A stretch of DNA of 64,000 bases, from NCBI GenBank assembly GCA_026398815.1, contig JAPLSA010000009.1, positions 1 to 64,000 on the forward strand. The letters are read 5' to 3'. Source of the DNA: Gammaproteobacteria bacterium (lineage in GTDB: Bacteria > Pseudomonadota > Gammaproteobacteria > Nevskiales > Nevskiaceae). Positions 1 through 8,802 of this stretch are shown piece by piece (positions within the stretch are counted from its first letter, which is position 1; each line of letters opens with the position of its first letter). The notes beneath the pieces are model-generated. The model saw nothing but the letters and a program-made list of their open reading frames with translations. It was not told the origin of the DNA and ran no database searches. Both the position numbers and the translations under genes were made by a program.

Positions 1-932
1 GCATCGACCATTTCCTCGGCAAGGAACCGGCGCAGAACATCCTCGCGTTCCGTTTCGCCAACGGCCTGTTCGAGCCGATCTGGAACCGCAACTTCATCGA
101 CCACGTGCAGATCGACGTGCCGGAAACGCTCGGCCTCGGCAGCCGCGCCGGCTTCTACGAGCAGACCGGCGCCTACCGCGACATGGTGGTCACCCACCTG
201 TTCCAGATCCTCGCGTTCATGGCGATGGAGCCGCCGACCTCGCTGGAGCCGGTGCCGATCAGCGAGGAAAAGAACAAGGTGTTCCGCAGCATGCTGCCGC
301 TGGACCCGGCCAACGTCGTGCGCGGCCAGTACGCCGGTTATCGCGGCGAGGACGGTGTCGACCCGGCGTCCGACACCGAAACCTTCATCGCGCTGAAGTG
401 CCTGATCGACAACTGGCGCTGGGCCGGCGTGCCGTTCTATCTGCGCACCGGCAAGCGGCTGGCGGAAGGCCAGCGGATCATCTCGATCGCGTTCCGCGAG
501 CCGCCGAAGAGCATGTTCCCGGCCGGCTCCGGCGTCGGCAGCCAGGGGCCGGACCACCTGACCTTCGATCTCGCCGATGCCTCGAAGATGTCCTTGAGCT
601 TCTACGGCAAGCGCCCCGGTCCGGGCATGCGGCTGGACAAGCTGAGCCTGCAGTTCGCGATGCACGACACCGGCCTGGCCGGCGAAGTGCTGGAGGCCTA
701 CGAGCGGCTGATCCTCGCCGCGATGCGCGGCGACCACACGCTGTTCACCACGGCCGAGGGCATCGAACGGCTGTGGAAGGTGTCCGAGCCGCTGCTCGAG
801 GCGCCGCCACCGGTGCGCTTCTACGAGCCGGGCTCCTGGGGCCCGAAGGCGATCCACCAGCTGGTCGCGCCGCGGGCCTGGCGGCTGCCGTTCGAGCGCG
901 CCTGGCGGGCGCCGAATCCGCCAGGCGGCTGA
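1..932 (+). CDS. zwf: Glucose-6-phosphate 1-dehydrogenase, 3' part (5' end outside window)
   Basis: Oxidises glucose 6-phosphate to 6-phosphogluconolactone with NAD(P)+, the entry step of the oxidative pentose phosphate and Entner-Doudoroff routes. The reading frame is already open at base 3 and begins with the family signature IDHFLGKE (active-site His of the RIDHYLGK motif), so the N-terminal Rossmann domain lies upstream of the window. About 310 C-terminal residues are present, matching the part after this motif in a protein of about 490. Other conserved stretches are FANGLFEPIWNR, YLRTGKRL and the C-terminal PGSWGP. The internal ATG at 105 is not the true start. Cytoplasmic enzyme; confident call. 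Confidence 0.95.
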   Translation, partial: IDHFLGKEPAQNILAFRFANGLFEPIWNRNFIDHVQIDVPETLGLGSRAGFYEQTGAYRDMVVTHLFQILAFMAMEPPTSLEPVPISEEKNKVFRSMLPLDPANVVRGQYAGYRGEDGVDPASDTETFIALKCLIDNWRWAGVPFYLRTGKRLAEGQRIISIAFREPPKSMFPAGSGVGSQGPDHLTFDLADASKMSLSFYGKRPGPGMRLDKLSLQFAMHDTGLAGEVLEAYERLILAAMRGDHTLFTTAEGIERLWKVSEPLLEAPPPVRFYEPGSWGPKAIHQLVAPRAWRLPFERAWRAPNPPGG

Positions 933-1260
933 CGGCCAGCGAAGTCGCTTCGCCGCGCTGCTGGCCAGGCAGCAGCCTCGCCAGCGGCCTGCTGCGCAGG
1001 CAGCAGCAGCGGCCGCCAGGCAGTGTCGCGGCAGCGGTCAGGGGGCGTGACCGGGCCGACGAGATTCGGCCGATAACCCTCGTGATTTCAGAGGCTTGAA
1101 CGGGTGCCGCAGGGCGCGTCCGGCGTCGTCGGCCGGTGCCGCCGGGCTGGCGCGGTGATTGCGCGGCAGGGCCTTCCAGCGTCGCCCGCCGGCTGGCCGG
1201 AATCGAGCAGCACCGGTCGGCGGCGGTGGCGTCATCCACCCCCAGCCATCCCCGAGAGCC
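933..1260. other. Intergenic region with short repeat copy
   Basis: This 328-base spacer holds no convincing gene. A 21-base CTGCTGC-rich element at 987-1007, able to fold on itself (CTGCTGC / GCAGCAG), recurs identically at 9926-9946. A second short dyad (GGCCGA / TCGGCC) lies near 1051-1071. No clear promoter was identified for the downstream cytochrome gene. Confidence 0.5.
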
Positions 1261-1767
1261 ATGTCCAAGTCCCGTTTCCCTGCTGCTTCCCGTCGCCTGC
1301 CGCTGCGCCGCCTCGCGCTCGGCGCCTGCGCGCTGGCGATCACGGCCGGCAGCCTGCCGCTGCTGGCCGCCGATCCGGCGCCGAATCCCAAGCCGGTTAT
1401 CGAAGTACGGCGCGCGCTGTTCACGTTGATCGGCAGCAACTTCCGCCCGGTCGGCGACACCTTGCAGGGCAAGCAGGCGTACGACGCCGCCGAGCTGCAG
1501 AAGCGCATCGCCCGGGTCGCCTTCCTGGCGCCGCAGCTCGGCGAGGTGTTTCCGGACTACTCCGCCAACGGCGACACCAAGGCCAAGCCGGAAATCTGGA
1601 GCAGCCGCGCCGACTTCGATGCCCGGCTCAAGGATTTCCAGACCCACGTTGTCGCGCTGGCCCAGGTGATCGACAAGGAACCCGGCAACGCCGATGCCTT
1701 CAAGGCTGCCGCCGCAGCGGTCGGTAAGGACTGCAAGGGCTGCCACGACGAGTACAAGTCGAAGTGA
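1261..1767 (+). CDS. Cytochrome c' -type (class II) periplasmic c-type cytochrome
   Basis: 168-residue secreted haem protein. Residues 1-37 form an Arg-rich, Ala/Leu-rich signal peptide ending LLAADP. The mature part is a helical bundle with a single C-terminal haem motif CKGCH (158-162) six residues from the end, the class II (cytochrome c') arrangement. The start at 1261 places the signal peptide at the very N-terminus; upstream in-frame ATGs (1159) would add low-quality Arg/Pro sequence. The next gene, a b-type cytochrome, starts 6 bases after the stop, so the two are probably cotranscribed and form a membrane-to-periplasm electron route. The physiological partner is unknown. Confidence 0.85.
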   Translation: MSKSRFPAASRRLPLRRLALGACALAITAGSLPLLAADPAPNPKPVIEVRRALFTLIGSNFRPVGDTLQGKQAYDAAELQKRIARVAFLAPQLGEVFPDYSANGDTKAKPEIWSSRADFDARLKDFQTHVVALAQVIDKEPGNADAFKAAAAAVGKDCKGCHDEYKSK

Positions 1768-1773
1768 CCGGCC

Positions 1774-2529
1774 ATGTCGTCGACCTCATCTGCTGACGAC
1801 GTCGCCGCGCCGCCGGCCGCTGCCGCGCCGGCAGCGGCGGCCGGCCGCAAGGTCTGGGACCTGCCGGTGCGGATCGTCCACTGGGCGCTGGTGGCCGGCG
1901 TGCTGGCCAGCTACGTCACCAGCCGGATCGGCCCGGAGTACTTCCGGCTGCATCTCGCCGCCGGTTACCTGGTGACCGTGCTGGTGGCGTTCCGGCTGCT
2001 GTGGGGCCTGTTCGGCACCCGCCACGCGCGCTTCGCGAACTTCGTGCGTGGACCACATGCGGTGTTCGCACATGCCCGTCGCTGGCTGCGCGGCGAGCCG
2101 GCGCGCCACGCCGGCCACAATCCGCTGGGTGCCTGGATGGTGCTGGCGCTGCTGGCCGGGCTGGCCGTGCAGGCGGGGACCGGGCTGTTCGCCAACGACG
2201 AGATCTTCAACGTCGGCCCGCTGTACGGCTGGGTCAGCGACAGCCGCAGCCTGGCGCTGACGGCGATCCACCAGTGGCTGTTCAACGCCCTGGCGGTGGC
2301 GATCGCCGTGCATGTGCTGGCGGTCCTCGCCCACCGGCTGCTGAGCCGCGAGCATCTGGTCCGCGCGCTGTGGACCGGCCGCAAGCCCGCCGATGCGGTG
2401 CCGGCCGATCAGGCGATCGGCTCATCCCGGCTGGGGGTGGCCCTGCTGCTGCTGGCGATCGTGCTGGCGGCGCTGACGGCGCTGGTGCTGCTGGCGCCTG
2501 ACGCCAGCCTGTCGTCGTTCGACAGCTGA
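1774..2529 (+). CDS. Cytochrome b561-type membrane protein
   Basis: 251 residues with a 25-residue Ala/Pro-rich cytoplasmic leader, then WDLPVRIVHW, the hallmark N-terminal motif of bacterial di-haem b561 cytochromes; its His is a haem ligand. Four to five membrane helices follow, with further His residues placed for haem binding (for example IHQW and VHVLAVLAHR). Members pass electrons between the quinone pool and periplasmic c-type cytochromes. The gene directly follows the cytochrome c' gene with a 6-base gap, which supports a functional pair. Family call is secure, partner assignment is inference. Confidence 0.88.
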   Translation: MSSTSSADDVAAPPAAAAPAAAAGRKVWDLPVRIVHWALVAGVLASYVTSRIGPEYFRLHLAAGYLVTVLVAFRLLWGLFGTRHARFANFVRGPHAVFAHARRWLRGEPARHAGHNPLGAWMVLALLAGLAVQAGTGLFANDEIFNVGPLYGWVSDSRSLALTAIHQWLFNALAVAIAVHVLAVLAHRLLSREHLVRALWTGRKPADAVPADQAIGSSRLGVALLLLAIVLAALTALVLLAPDASLSSFDS

Positions 2530-2945
2530 TCCTCCGGCGGCAGCCCGGCCGGCTGCCGCCGACTCCACTGACGGCTCCACGCGCTGCTGCGCAGCGGTCG
2601 CCGCTGTTGCCGATCCAGCAGCCGCTGCGGAATCCACAACAGCCTGTTTGCCGGCCTGCTGCGAAACCAGCATGCCGGCCCTGGAATGACCGTCCGCAGT
2701 ACTGAATCCGAGCCTTCGCGGTGTCTTGAAGAGGCTGGATTTGTTCAATTGATTCAGACAGCTACAAATCTTTACACAGGTCTTGCGGGCGATCCTCCGC
2801 AGTCCGCGCAGCGCTGGCGCAGGCGTTGCAATTACTCCACTGCAGCACGCATTCCGCAGCGCCTCGACGGCGATCCGGAATGCCATGCCGGAATTCCACT
2901 CCAGGGTGGTCGCAGGTCAGAACGCTTGATCAAGGGAACCGCTGA
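2530..2945. other. Intergenic region: hairpin plus AT-rich promoter-like stretch
   Basis: A perfect 11-bp GC-rich stem (2535-2545 with 2551-2561, loop 5) lies 6 bases after the b561 stop and could end transcription, though no T-run follows. At 2735-2785 the sequence becomes AT-rich and contains a plausible sigma-70 promoter (TTGTTC at 2741, 16-base spacer, TACAAA at 2763) for the DUF1549/1553 gene. The short open frames here lack coding character. Confidence 0.4.
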
Positions 2946-5306
2946 ATGAAGAAGAAACAGTCAACGCTCGCTTTCGCCGTCGGGCTTGGTCTCGGCCTGG
3001 CGATCGCCGTGCCCGGCGCCAGTGCCGCCAGTGCCGCCGCCGCCGCCGGGGCAGCCGATGCCGCAGCGCCGCGCAGCAACGCCGCCGCTGCCGCCCGGCC
3101 GAACGCGCTGTGGTCGTACCAGCCGGTGATTGCCGCTGCCGCGCCGAAGGTGAAGGCGGCGCGCTGGGTGCGCACGCCGATCGATGCCTTCGTGCTCGCC
3201 AAGCTGGAAGAGAAGGGCCTGAAGCCCTCGCCGGACGCCGACCGCGCGGCCTTCATCCGGCGCGCGACGCTGGATGTCTGGGGCGTGATTCCGACGCCGG
3301 AGGAGGTCCAGCAGTTCGTCTCCGATCGTTCGCCGGACGCCTACGAGAAGCTCGCCGACCGCCTGCTGGCCTCGCCGAAGTACGGCGAACGCCAGGCCCG
3401 CCGCTGGCTCGACCTGGCCCGCTACGCCGACAGCGCCGGCTTCCAGGGCGACCAGACGCGGCCGAACATGTGGCGGTACCGGGACTGGGTCATCAAGGCC
3501 TTCAACGCCGACAAGCCCTACGACCAGTTCATCCAGGAGCAGCTGGCCGGCGACGAGATCAAGCCCGGCGACCAGGACGCGCTGGTCGCCACCGGCTTCC
3601 TGCGCGGCTTCCCGGACAACATCAATTCCCGCGATCTGGTGCAGAAGAAGTACCAGCACACCACCGACATGACCGACACCGTCGGCGAGGTGTTCCTGGC
3701 CCAGACCGTCGGCTGCGCCCGGTGCCACAACCACAAGGCCGATCGCATCTCGCAGAAGGAGTACTTCCAGCTGCAGGCGTTCTTCGCCAACACCAGCGCG
3801 GTCGACGACATTCCGGCCGCCAAGGGCGCGGCGGAACTGGCCTACGAACAGGCCGACGCCAAGTGGAAGGCAGCCACTGCGGAGATCCGCGCCAGGCAGA
3901 AGGCGATCATCGACAAGGTGCGCGAGCCAGCCAGGCACTACCTGCTCGACCGCTACTCGCAGGCCACCCAGGCCTCGCTGCGCAAGCTGTACTCGACGCC
4001 GGAAGCGCAGTGGACCCCGCACGACCGCTGGATCATCAACCGCTTCTCCGACTACGGCACCGACGACGTGCTGGCCGCCTACCTGCGCGACAACGCCGAT
4101 CCGAGTGCCGAGCAGTACAAGCCCGAGTACGCGGCGCTGGCCGATGACTACCGCAAGCTCGGCGAGGAACTGCGCAAGTTCGACAAGCTGAAGCCGGCCG
4201 GCGGCTCGCTGGAAATCTCGGCGATGACCGAACTCGGCCAGACCCAGGCGCCGCCGACCCACCTGCTGTTCGGCGGCGACTTCGAGCGGCCGGCGGAAGA
4301 AGTGCAGCCGGGCTTCCCGGCGGCGATCACCTCCGAAAAGCCGGTCATCGTGCCGACCGAGAAATCGTCCGGCCGGCGCACGGCGCTGGCCCGCTGGATC
4401 GCCAGCCCGGGCAATCCGCTGACCGCCCGCGTCTACGCCAACCGGGTCTGGGACCAGTACTTCGGCCGCGGCATCGTCGAAACGCTCAGCGACTTCGGCA
4501 AGGCCGGCCAGAAGCCGAGCCACCCGGAGCTGCTCGACCATCTGGCGTCGAGCTTCGTCGAGCACGGCTGGAGTGTGAAGCAGCTGCATCGCGAGATCCT
4601 GCTGTCCAGCGTCTACCGGCAGTCGTCGGCGTTCCGTCAGGACATCGCCAGCGCCGATCCGGAAAACCGGCTGCTGGCGGTGTTCCCGCGCCGCCGTCTC
4701 GACGCCGAGACGATCCGCGATTCGCTGCTGGTCGCCTCCGGCTCGCTGACCGACAAGATCGGCGGACCCAGCGTGTTCCCGCCGGTGCCGTCGAACCTCT
4801 ACACCGGCAATGCCTGGAAGGTGTCGGCCGACAAGGACGACTGGAATCGCCGCAGTCTCTACATCTTCACGCGCCGCTCGATTCCCTATCCGCTGCTGCA
4901 GCCGTTCGACATCGCCAACACCCAGCAGGCGCATGCCAAGCGCGACATCACCACCACGCCGCTGCAAGCGCTGACCCTGTTCAACAGCGAGATCGTCTTC
5001 GACTGGTCGAAGGCGCTGGCCGGCCGGGTGTTGCGCGAACGGGGCGGTTCGGCGTCCGCCCAGCTCGATGGCCTGTTCGAGATCGCCTATGCCCGCAAGC
5101 CGGACAAGCAGGAGAAGACCACGCTGCTGGCCTTCCTCGACAGCCAGGAGAAGGTGCTGAAGGCGCAGGCCGCCAACGGCAAGTTCGCAGTCAACGTGCC
5201 GATCGGGCTGGAGAAGGCCGGGCCGCTCGATCCGATCCGGGCCGCCGCTTTCGTCGATCTCACCCACGCGGTCGTCAACTCCAACGAGTTCACCTACCGC
5301 TTCTGA
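2946..5306 (+). CDS. DUF1549/DUF1553 (PSD1-type) secreted protein with internal haem motif
   Basis: 786 residues. An N-terminal signal peptide (about 1-28, ending ASA) is followed by an Ala-rich linker. DUF1549 spans roughly 70-280 (signatures FIRRATLDVWG, RRWLDLARYADS) and contains a CARCH motif at 257-261 in the conserved VGCARCHNHK block that could hold haem or metal. DUF1553 spans roughly 475-740 (TARVYANRVWDQYFGRG, SSVYRQSS). This PSD1 family is abundant in Planctomycetes and Verrucomicrobia and is nearly always followed by DUF1501, as here 35 bases downstream. AGGGA precedes the ATG. Biochemical role is unknown; a periplasmic redox or polymer-processing function is often suspected. Confidence 0.88.
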   Translation: MKKKQSTLAFAVGLGLGLAIAVPGASAASAAAAAGAADAAAPRSNAAAAARPNALWSYQPVIAAAAPKVKAARWVRTPIDAFVLAKLEEKGLKPSPDADRAAFIRRATLDVWGVIPTPEEVQQFVSDRSPDAYEKLADRLLASPKYGERQARRWLDLARYADSAGFQGDQTRPNMWRYRDWVIKAFNADKPYDQFIQEQLAGDEIKPGDQDALVATGFLRGFPDNINSRDLVQKKYQHTTDMTDTVGEVFLAQTVGCARCHNHKADRISQKEYFQLQAFFANTSAVDDIPAAKGAAELAYEQADAKWKAATAEIRARQKAIIDKVREPARHYLLDRYSQATQASLRKLYSTPEAQWTPHDRWIINRFSDYGTDDVLAAYLRDNADPSAEQYKPEYAALADDYRKLGEELRKFDKLKPAGGSLEISAMTELGQTQAPPTHLLFGGDFERPAEEVQPGFPAAITSEKPVIVPTEKSSGRRTALARWIASPGNPLTARVYANRVWDQYFGRGIVETLSDFGKAGQKPSHPELLDHLASSFVEHGWSVKQLHREILLSSVYRQSSAFRQDIASADPENRLLAVFPRRRLDAETIRDSLLVASGSLTDKIGGPSVFPPVPSNLYTGNAWKVSADKDDWNRRSLYIFTRRSIPYPLLQPFDIANTQQAHAKRDITTTPLQALTLFNSEIVFDWSKALAGRVLRERGGSASAQLDGLFEIAYARKPDKQEKTTLLAFLDSQEKVLKAQAANGKFAVNVPIGLEKAGPLDPIRAAAFVDLTHAVVNSNEFTYRF

Positions 5307-5341
5307 ACCCTGCACCGATCCCATTCTTTCGGAGACATCGC

Positions 5342-6793
5342 ATGACTGATTTCAACAAGCCGACTTCGCGTCGCGACCTGCTGGCCCACGCCGCACTCGG
5401 CCTTGGCGGCGTGGCGCTCGGCGGCGCCTTCTTCCCGTCCGCCGCCACTGCCAGCGAGCCGGTCACCGGCCTCGTCGACCCGCTGGCGCCGAAGGCCACG
5501 CATTTCCCGGCCAAGGTGAAGTCGGTGATCTGGCTGCACATGGACGGCGCGCCGTCGACCCTGGACCTGTTCGACTACAAGCCGGAACTGGTCAAGCTGG
5601 CCGGGCAGGAAGTGCCGGCCTCGTTCATGAAGGGCATCAAGGAGGGTGTGCGCGGCACCTCCAACAAGCTGCTGGCGACCCAGCGCCAGTGGAAGCAGCA
5701 CGGCGACAGCGGCGCCTGGTTTTCGGACCTGCTGCCGAACCTCGCGACCCAGGCCGACAAGATCGCCTGGGTGAAGTCCAGCACCACGATCGGCGCCACC
5801 CACGACATCTCCATTCTCAAGCTCAATACCGGCGATCTGAGCCCGGGCCGGCCGTCGCTCGGCGCCTGGGTGCAGTACGCGCTGGGTGCGGCCAATCCGG
5901 ACCTGCCGGCCTATGTCGTGCTCTACAACGACAAGCGCGAGCCGCGCGGCGGCGCGATCAACTGGAGTTCCGGCTTCCTGCCGGCGGTCTACCAGGGCAC
6001 CGCGTTCCGCCCCGGCGATTCGCCGATCCTGCATCTGAACCGCCCGGAGCTGGTCGCCGAAGGCGAGCAGGGCAGCACGCTGGACCTGCTCAACCGCCTC
6101 AATCGCGGCCATGCCCGCCGCTATCCGGGCGACACCGAGCTGCAGGCGCGCATCCGCTCCTACGACCTTGCCGCGCGCATGGAAGTGACGGCGCCGGAAG
6201 CGGTCAGCCTGGCCAAGGAAAGCGAGGCCACCAAGGCGCTGTACGGCATCGATGTCGAGGCCAGCAAGAGCTACGGCGAAACGCTGCTGCGCGCGCGCCG
6301 GCTGGTCGAACGCGGCGTGCGTTTCATCCAGGTGGTGTCGGGCGAGATCGAGATCGAAGGCGAAGCCCGCAACTGGGACGGCCACAACAACATCGAATCC
6401 AACCATCGTGCGCATACCCGTGCCGTCGACAAGCCGATCGCCGGCCTGCTCGCCGACCTCGAAGCGCGTGGCCTGCTCGACTCCACGCTGGTGGTCTGGA
6501 CCTCCGAATTCGGCCGCACGCCGTTCGGCCAGAGCGGCAACGGCCGCGACCACAACCCCTGGGGCTACACGCAGTGGCTGGCCGGCGGCGGCGTGAAGGC
6601 CGGCACCACGGTCGGCGGCACCGACGAGATCGGCATGCAGGCGGTCGGCCGCAAGGTCGACACCTACGACCTGCACGCCACCGTGCTGCAGCTGATGGGC
6701 CTCGATCACCTGAAGACCACCTTCCTGCACAACGGCCGGTCCGAACGGCCGACCGTGGTCTACGGCGAAGTGGTCAAGGAACTGCTGGCCTGA
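5342..6793 (+). CDS. DUF1501 family Tat-exported protein (alkaline phosphatase superfamily fold)
   Basis: 483 residues with a twin-arginine signal (TSRRDLLAHAALGLGG, about residues 8-23), indicating folded export. The remainder matches DUF1501: VKSVIWLHMDGAPSTLDLFD near the N-terminus, VVWTSEFGRTPF and GRDHNPWGYT near 380-410, and a C-terminal DLHATVLQLMGLDH. DUF1501 has the sulfatase/phosphatase fold but no settled substrate. GGAG precedes the ATG. The gene forms a conserved pair with the preceding DUF1549/1553 gene and is probably cotranscribed. A 9-bp hairpin after the stop (6827-6858) may terminate the pair. Confidence 0.9.
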   Translation: MTDFNKPTSRRDLLAHAALGLGGVALGGAFFPSAATASEPVTGLVDPLAPKATHFPAKVKSVIWLHMDGAPSTLDLFDYKPELVKLAGQEVPASFMKGIKEGVRGTSNKLLATQRQWKQHGDSGAWFSDLLPNLATQADKIAWVKSSTTIGATHDISILKLNTGDLSPGRPSLGAWVQYALGAANPDLPAYVVLYNDKREPRGGAINWSSGFLPAVYQGTAFRPGDSPILHLNRPELVAEGEQGSTLDLLNRLNRGHARRYPGDTELQARIRSYDLAARMEVTAPEAVSLAKESEATKALYGIDVEASKSYGETLLRARRLVERGVRFIQVVSGEIEIEGEARNWDGHNNIESNHRAHTRAVDKPIAGLLADLEARGLLDSTLVVWTSEFGRTPFGQSGNGRDHNPWGYTQWLAGGGVKAGTTVGGTDEIGMQAVGRKVDTYDLHATVLQLMGLDHLKTTFLHNGRSERPTVVYGEVVKELLA

Positions 6794-6826
6794 GCGGTCG
6801 GCGAACGCGCTCCTAAGTAGGACTTT

Positions 6827-6858
6827 TCCGGCCCGCTGGATCCGCATCCCGGGCCGGA
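6827..6858 (+). terminator. Terminator-like hairpin after DUF1501 gene
   Basis: TCCGGCCCG at 6827-6835 pairs perfectly with CGGGCCGGA at 6850-6858, followed by CTTTCT. The T-tract is weak, so termination may be partial. Confidence 0.45.
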
Positions 6859-6992
6859 CTTTCTCGAATCCCCGTGCGCGCCCGCTGCGGCGCGCAGGGC
6901 TCACTTTTTCGCGTGGCGGCCGGCTTCGACCGGCGGCCACGCCGTCATCGCCGCTGCGGCCGGACCGCAGCGGCCCACAGGACACCGGCGGC

Positions 6993-7397
6993 ATGCGGAA
7001 GTGCTTTTCTCGGATCGGCTGGACCCTGGCGCTGGGCAGCACGCTGGCCAGCGGTCTGGTCTGGGCGGCGATCGATCTCGGCGACTTCGACGAGTACGTG
7101 ATGCGCGACATGGACGACGCCAACAAGGATCTCGGCCCGGCGCTCGGCGCCGGCAACTACGAAGCCGCGCTGGCCGATGCCGAAGCGCTGAAGCTGGGCC
7201 TCGACTGGACCGAGGACTACTTCCTGCGCAAGGGCGGCACCGACGATGCCGTGACGCTGGCGCGCGAGGGCAAGGCCTCGCTGGCCAGCGTGTTCGCCGC
7301 CATCAGCGCCCGCGACCTGGCGGTTGCCAGCGAAGCGGCGCGGGCGGTCAACAAGAACTGCAGCAGCTGCCACGATCTCTACAAGTCACTCAAATGA
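6993..7397 (+). CDS. Small class II-like c-type cytochrome
   Basis: 134 residues: signal peptide 1-25 (ending LVWA), a helical acidic middle, and a single haem motif CSSCH at 123-127 close to the C-terminus followed by DLYKSLK. The layout and the tail (CHDLYKSLK) mirror the cytochrome at 1261-1767 (CHDEYKSK), so the two look like diverged paralogues. The stop overlaps the ATG of the next cytochrome gene (ATGA), showing translational coupling. Probably a periplasmic electron carrier of the redox block; exact role unknown. Confidence 0.82.
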   Translation: MRKCFSRIGWTLALGSTLASGLVWAAIDLGDFDEYVMRDMDDANKDLGPALGAGNYEAALADAEALKLGLDWTEDYFLRKGGTDDAVTLAREGKASLASVFAAISARDLAVASEAARAVNKNCSSCHDLYKSLK

Positions 7398-8044
7398 CCG
7401 GCTTCTGCATTGCAGGGCGGCGCGGCGTCCGCTGGCTGTTGCTGGCGCTGCTGCCGGTCCTCGCCTACGGCCAGTGGAGCGAGGACGAGCAGGCCGAACG
7501 CCTCGGCGTCGGCGATCCGCGCGCCGGCGAGGTCGCAGCGCTAGCCGCCGGCTGCCCGGTCTGCCACGGCACTCCGCAGCAGACGCCGACGCCGCGTCTG
7601 GAAGGCCAGCCGGCGGCCTACACGCGGGCCCAGCTGGCGCGCTTCGACAGCGGCCAGCGCCGGCACCCGGCCATTGCGGCTGGCCCGGGCGAGCGCGACG
7701 ACATCGCCGCCTGGTACGCCAGCCAGCCGCTGGCCGCCGCGAGTCCAGAACTGGACGACGCCGCCAGCGCCCGGCTGTTCGCGCACGGCGACCGCAGCCG
7801 CGAGGTGATCGCCTGCGTCAGCTGCCACGGCCGCACTGGCCGTGGTGCGGTGTCCGGCAGCGATGGCTATCCGGCGATCGGCGGCCAGTCCGCCGACTAC
7901 CTGCGGGCGCGCCTGCGCCACTGGCGCGCCGGCCCGGCCGACCCGCGCGAAGTCACTGTCATGCACCTGATCGCCCGGCCGCTAGTCGATGCCGAGATCG
8001 ACGCGCTGTCGGCCTGGCTGGCGGCGCTGCCGGCCGCGCCATGA
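7394..8044 (+). CDS. Di-haem class I c-type cytochrome (cytochrome c4/c553-like)
   Basis: 216 residues with a signal peptide (WLLLALLPVLAYG, cut near residue 26). Two haem motifs lie in tandem cytochrome c domains: CPVCH at 54-58 and CVSCH at 141-145. IAAWYASQPL between them and IDALSAWLAALP at the end are the usual C-terminal helices of such domains. This duplicated structure is typical of cytochrome c4 or the cytochrome subunits of periplasmic dehydrogenases. The start overlaps the upstream stop by four bases, so the cytochromes are translated together. The donor and acceptor are not identifiable from sequence. Confidence 0.88.
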   Translation: MTGFCIAGRRGVRWLLLALLPVLAYGQWSEDEQAERLGVGDPRAGEVAALAAGCPVCHGTPQQTPTPRLEGQPAAYTRAQLARFDSGQRRHPAIAAGPGERDDIAAWYASQPLAAASPELDDAASARLFAHGDRSREVIACVSCHGRTGRGAVSGSDGYPAIGGQSADYLRARLRHWRAGPADPREVTVMHLIARPLVDAEIDALSAWLAALPAAP

Positions 8045-8124
8045 GGCCCGCTGCGAATCCATACCCGCCTGCTCGATCACCTGCGGTACCGAACCCGCTG
8101 CCGTCCCTCCGCCGAGACCCCACC

Positions 8125-8772
8125 ATGCCCGCTGAGCCACGCCTGAAATTCCGCCCGATCCCGGGTTCCAAACCTCTTTCCCGCGGGCTGGCGCTGGCCC
8201 TTGCCGTGGCGATCGGCGCGGCCGCGCCGTCTGCCCAGGCAGCGCTGGAAGCCGGTGCTCACGCGCCGGCGTTCAGCGCCCGTGCCTCGCTGGATGGCAA
8301 GCCGTTCGACTTCTCGCTTGAGGCCGCGCTCAAGCGTGGCCCGGTGGTCGTCTACTTCTATCCGTCCGCCTACACCGGCGGCTGCAACATCCAGGCGCAC
8401 ACGTTCTCGGTGAACCACGCGCGCTTCGCGGCGGCCGGGGCCACGGTGATCGGTGTGTCGCTGGACAGCATCGAACGGCTCAACGCGTTCTCCGCCGATC
8501 CCGCCTACTGCGCCGGCAAGGTCGCGGTGGCCTCCGATCCGGACGGCGCGATCGCCCGTGCCTTCGAGCTGGAAATCCGCGATGCCGCCGCCGGCAAGAA
8601 GGACACGCGCGGCGATGACATCCGCCACGGCCTGGCCGAGCGCAGCACCTTCATCGTCACCCCGAACGGCCTGATCGCCGCCCGCCTCAGCGGCCTGAAG
8701 CCGGCCGACAACGTCGAGCAAGCGCTGCAAGCCGTGCAGCGGCTCGGGCTGTCGCCGCAGGCCGCGCGCTGA
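8125..8772 (+). CDS. Secreted peroxiredoxin (AhpC/TSA, BCP-like)
   Basis: 215 residues. A signal peptide (about 1-39, ending AQAA) precedes a thioredoxin-fold peroxiredoxin. The peroxidatic cysteine is C87 in YPSAYTGGC, with the catalytic Thr three residues before it. Reduces peroxides by a thiol mechanism, probably in the periplasm. The conserved GLAERSTFIVTPNGLI segment near 175-190 is normal for the family. Position next to c-type cytochromes suggests protection against, or use of, peroxide made by the redox block. The start was chosen because it gives a good signal peptide; the open frame extends further upstream without coding character. Confidence 0.85.
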   Translation: MPAEPRLKFRPIPGSKPLSRGLALALAVAIGAAAPSAQAALEAGAHAPAFSARASLDGKPFDFSLEAALKRGPVVVYFYPSAYTGGCNIQAHTFSVNHARFAAAGATVIGVSLDSIERLNAFSADPAYCAGKVAVASDPDGAIARAFELEIRDAAAGKKDTRGDDIRHGLAERSTFIVTPNGLIAARLSGLKPADNVEQALQAVQRLGLSPQAAR

Positions 8773-8802
8773 ACCGTCGTCCATCACCAGAGGAAGTCCA
8801 CC

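Noticed and set aside
2686-2949. 87-codon open frame before the DUF1549/1553 gene
   Set aside because: Covers the AT-rich promoter stretch and has no coding signature.
2961-5324. 787-codon minus-strand open frame opposite the DUF1549/1553 gene
   Set aside because: Shadow of a real gene; no conserved motif.
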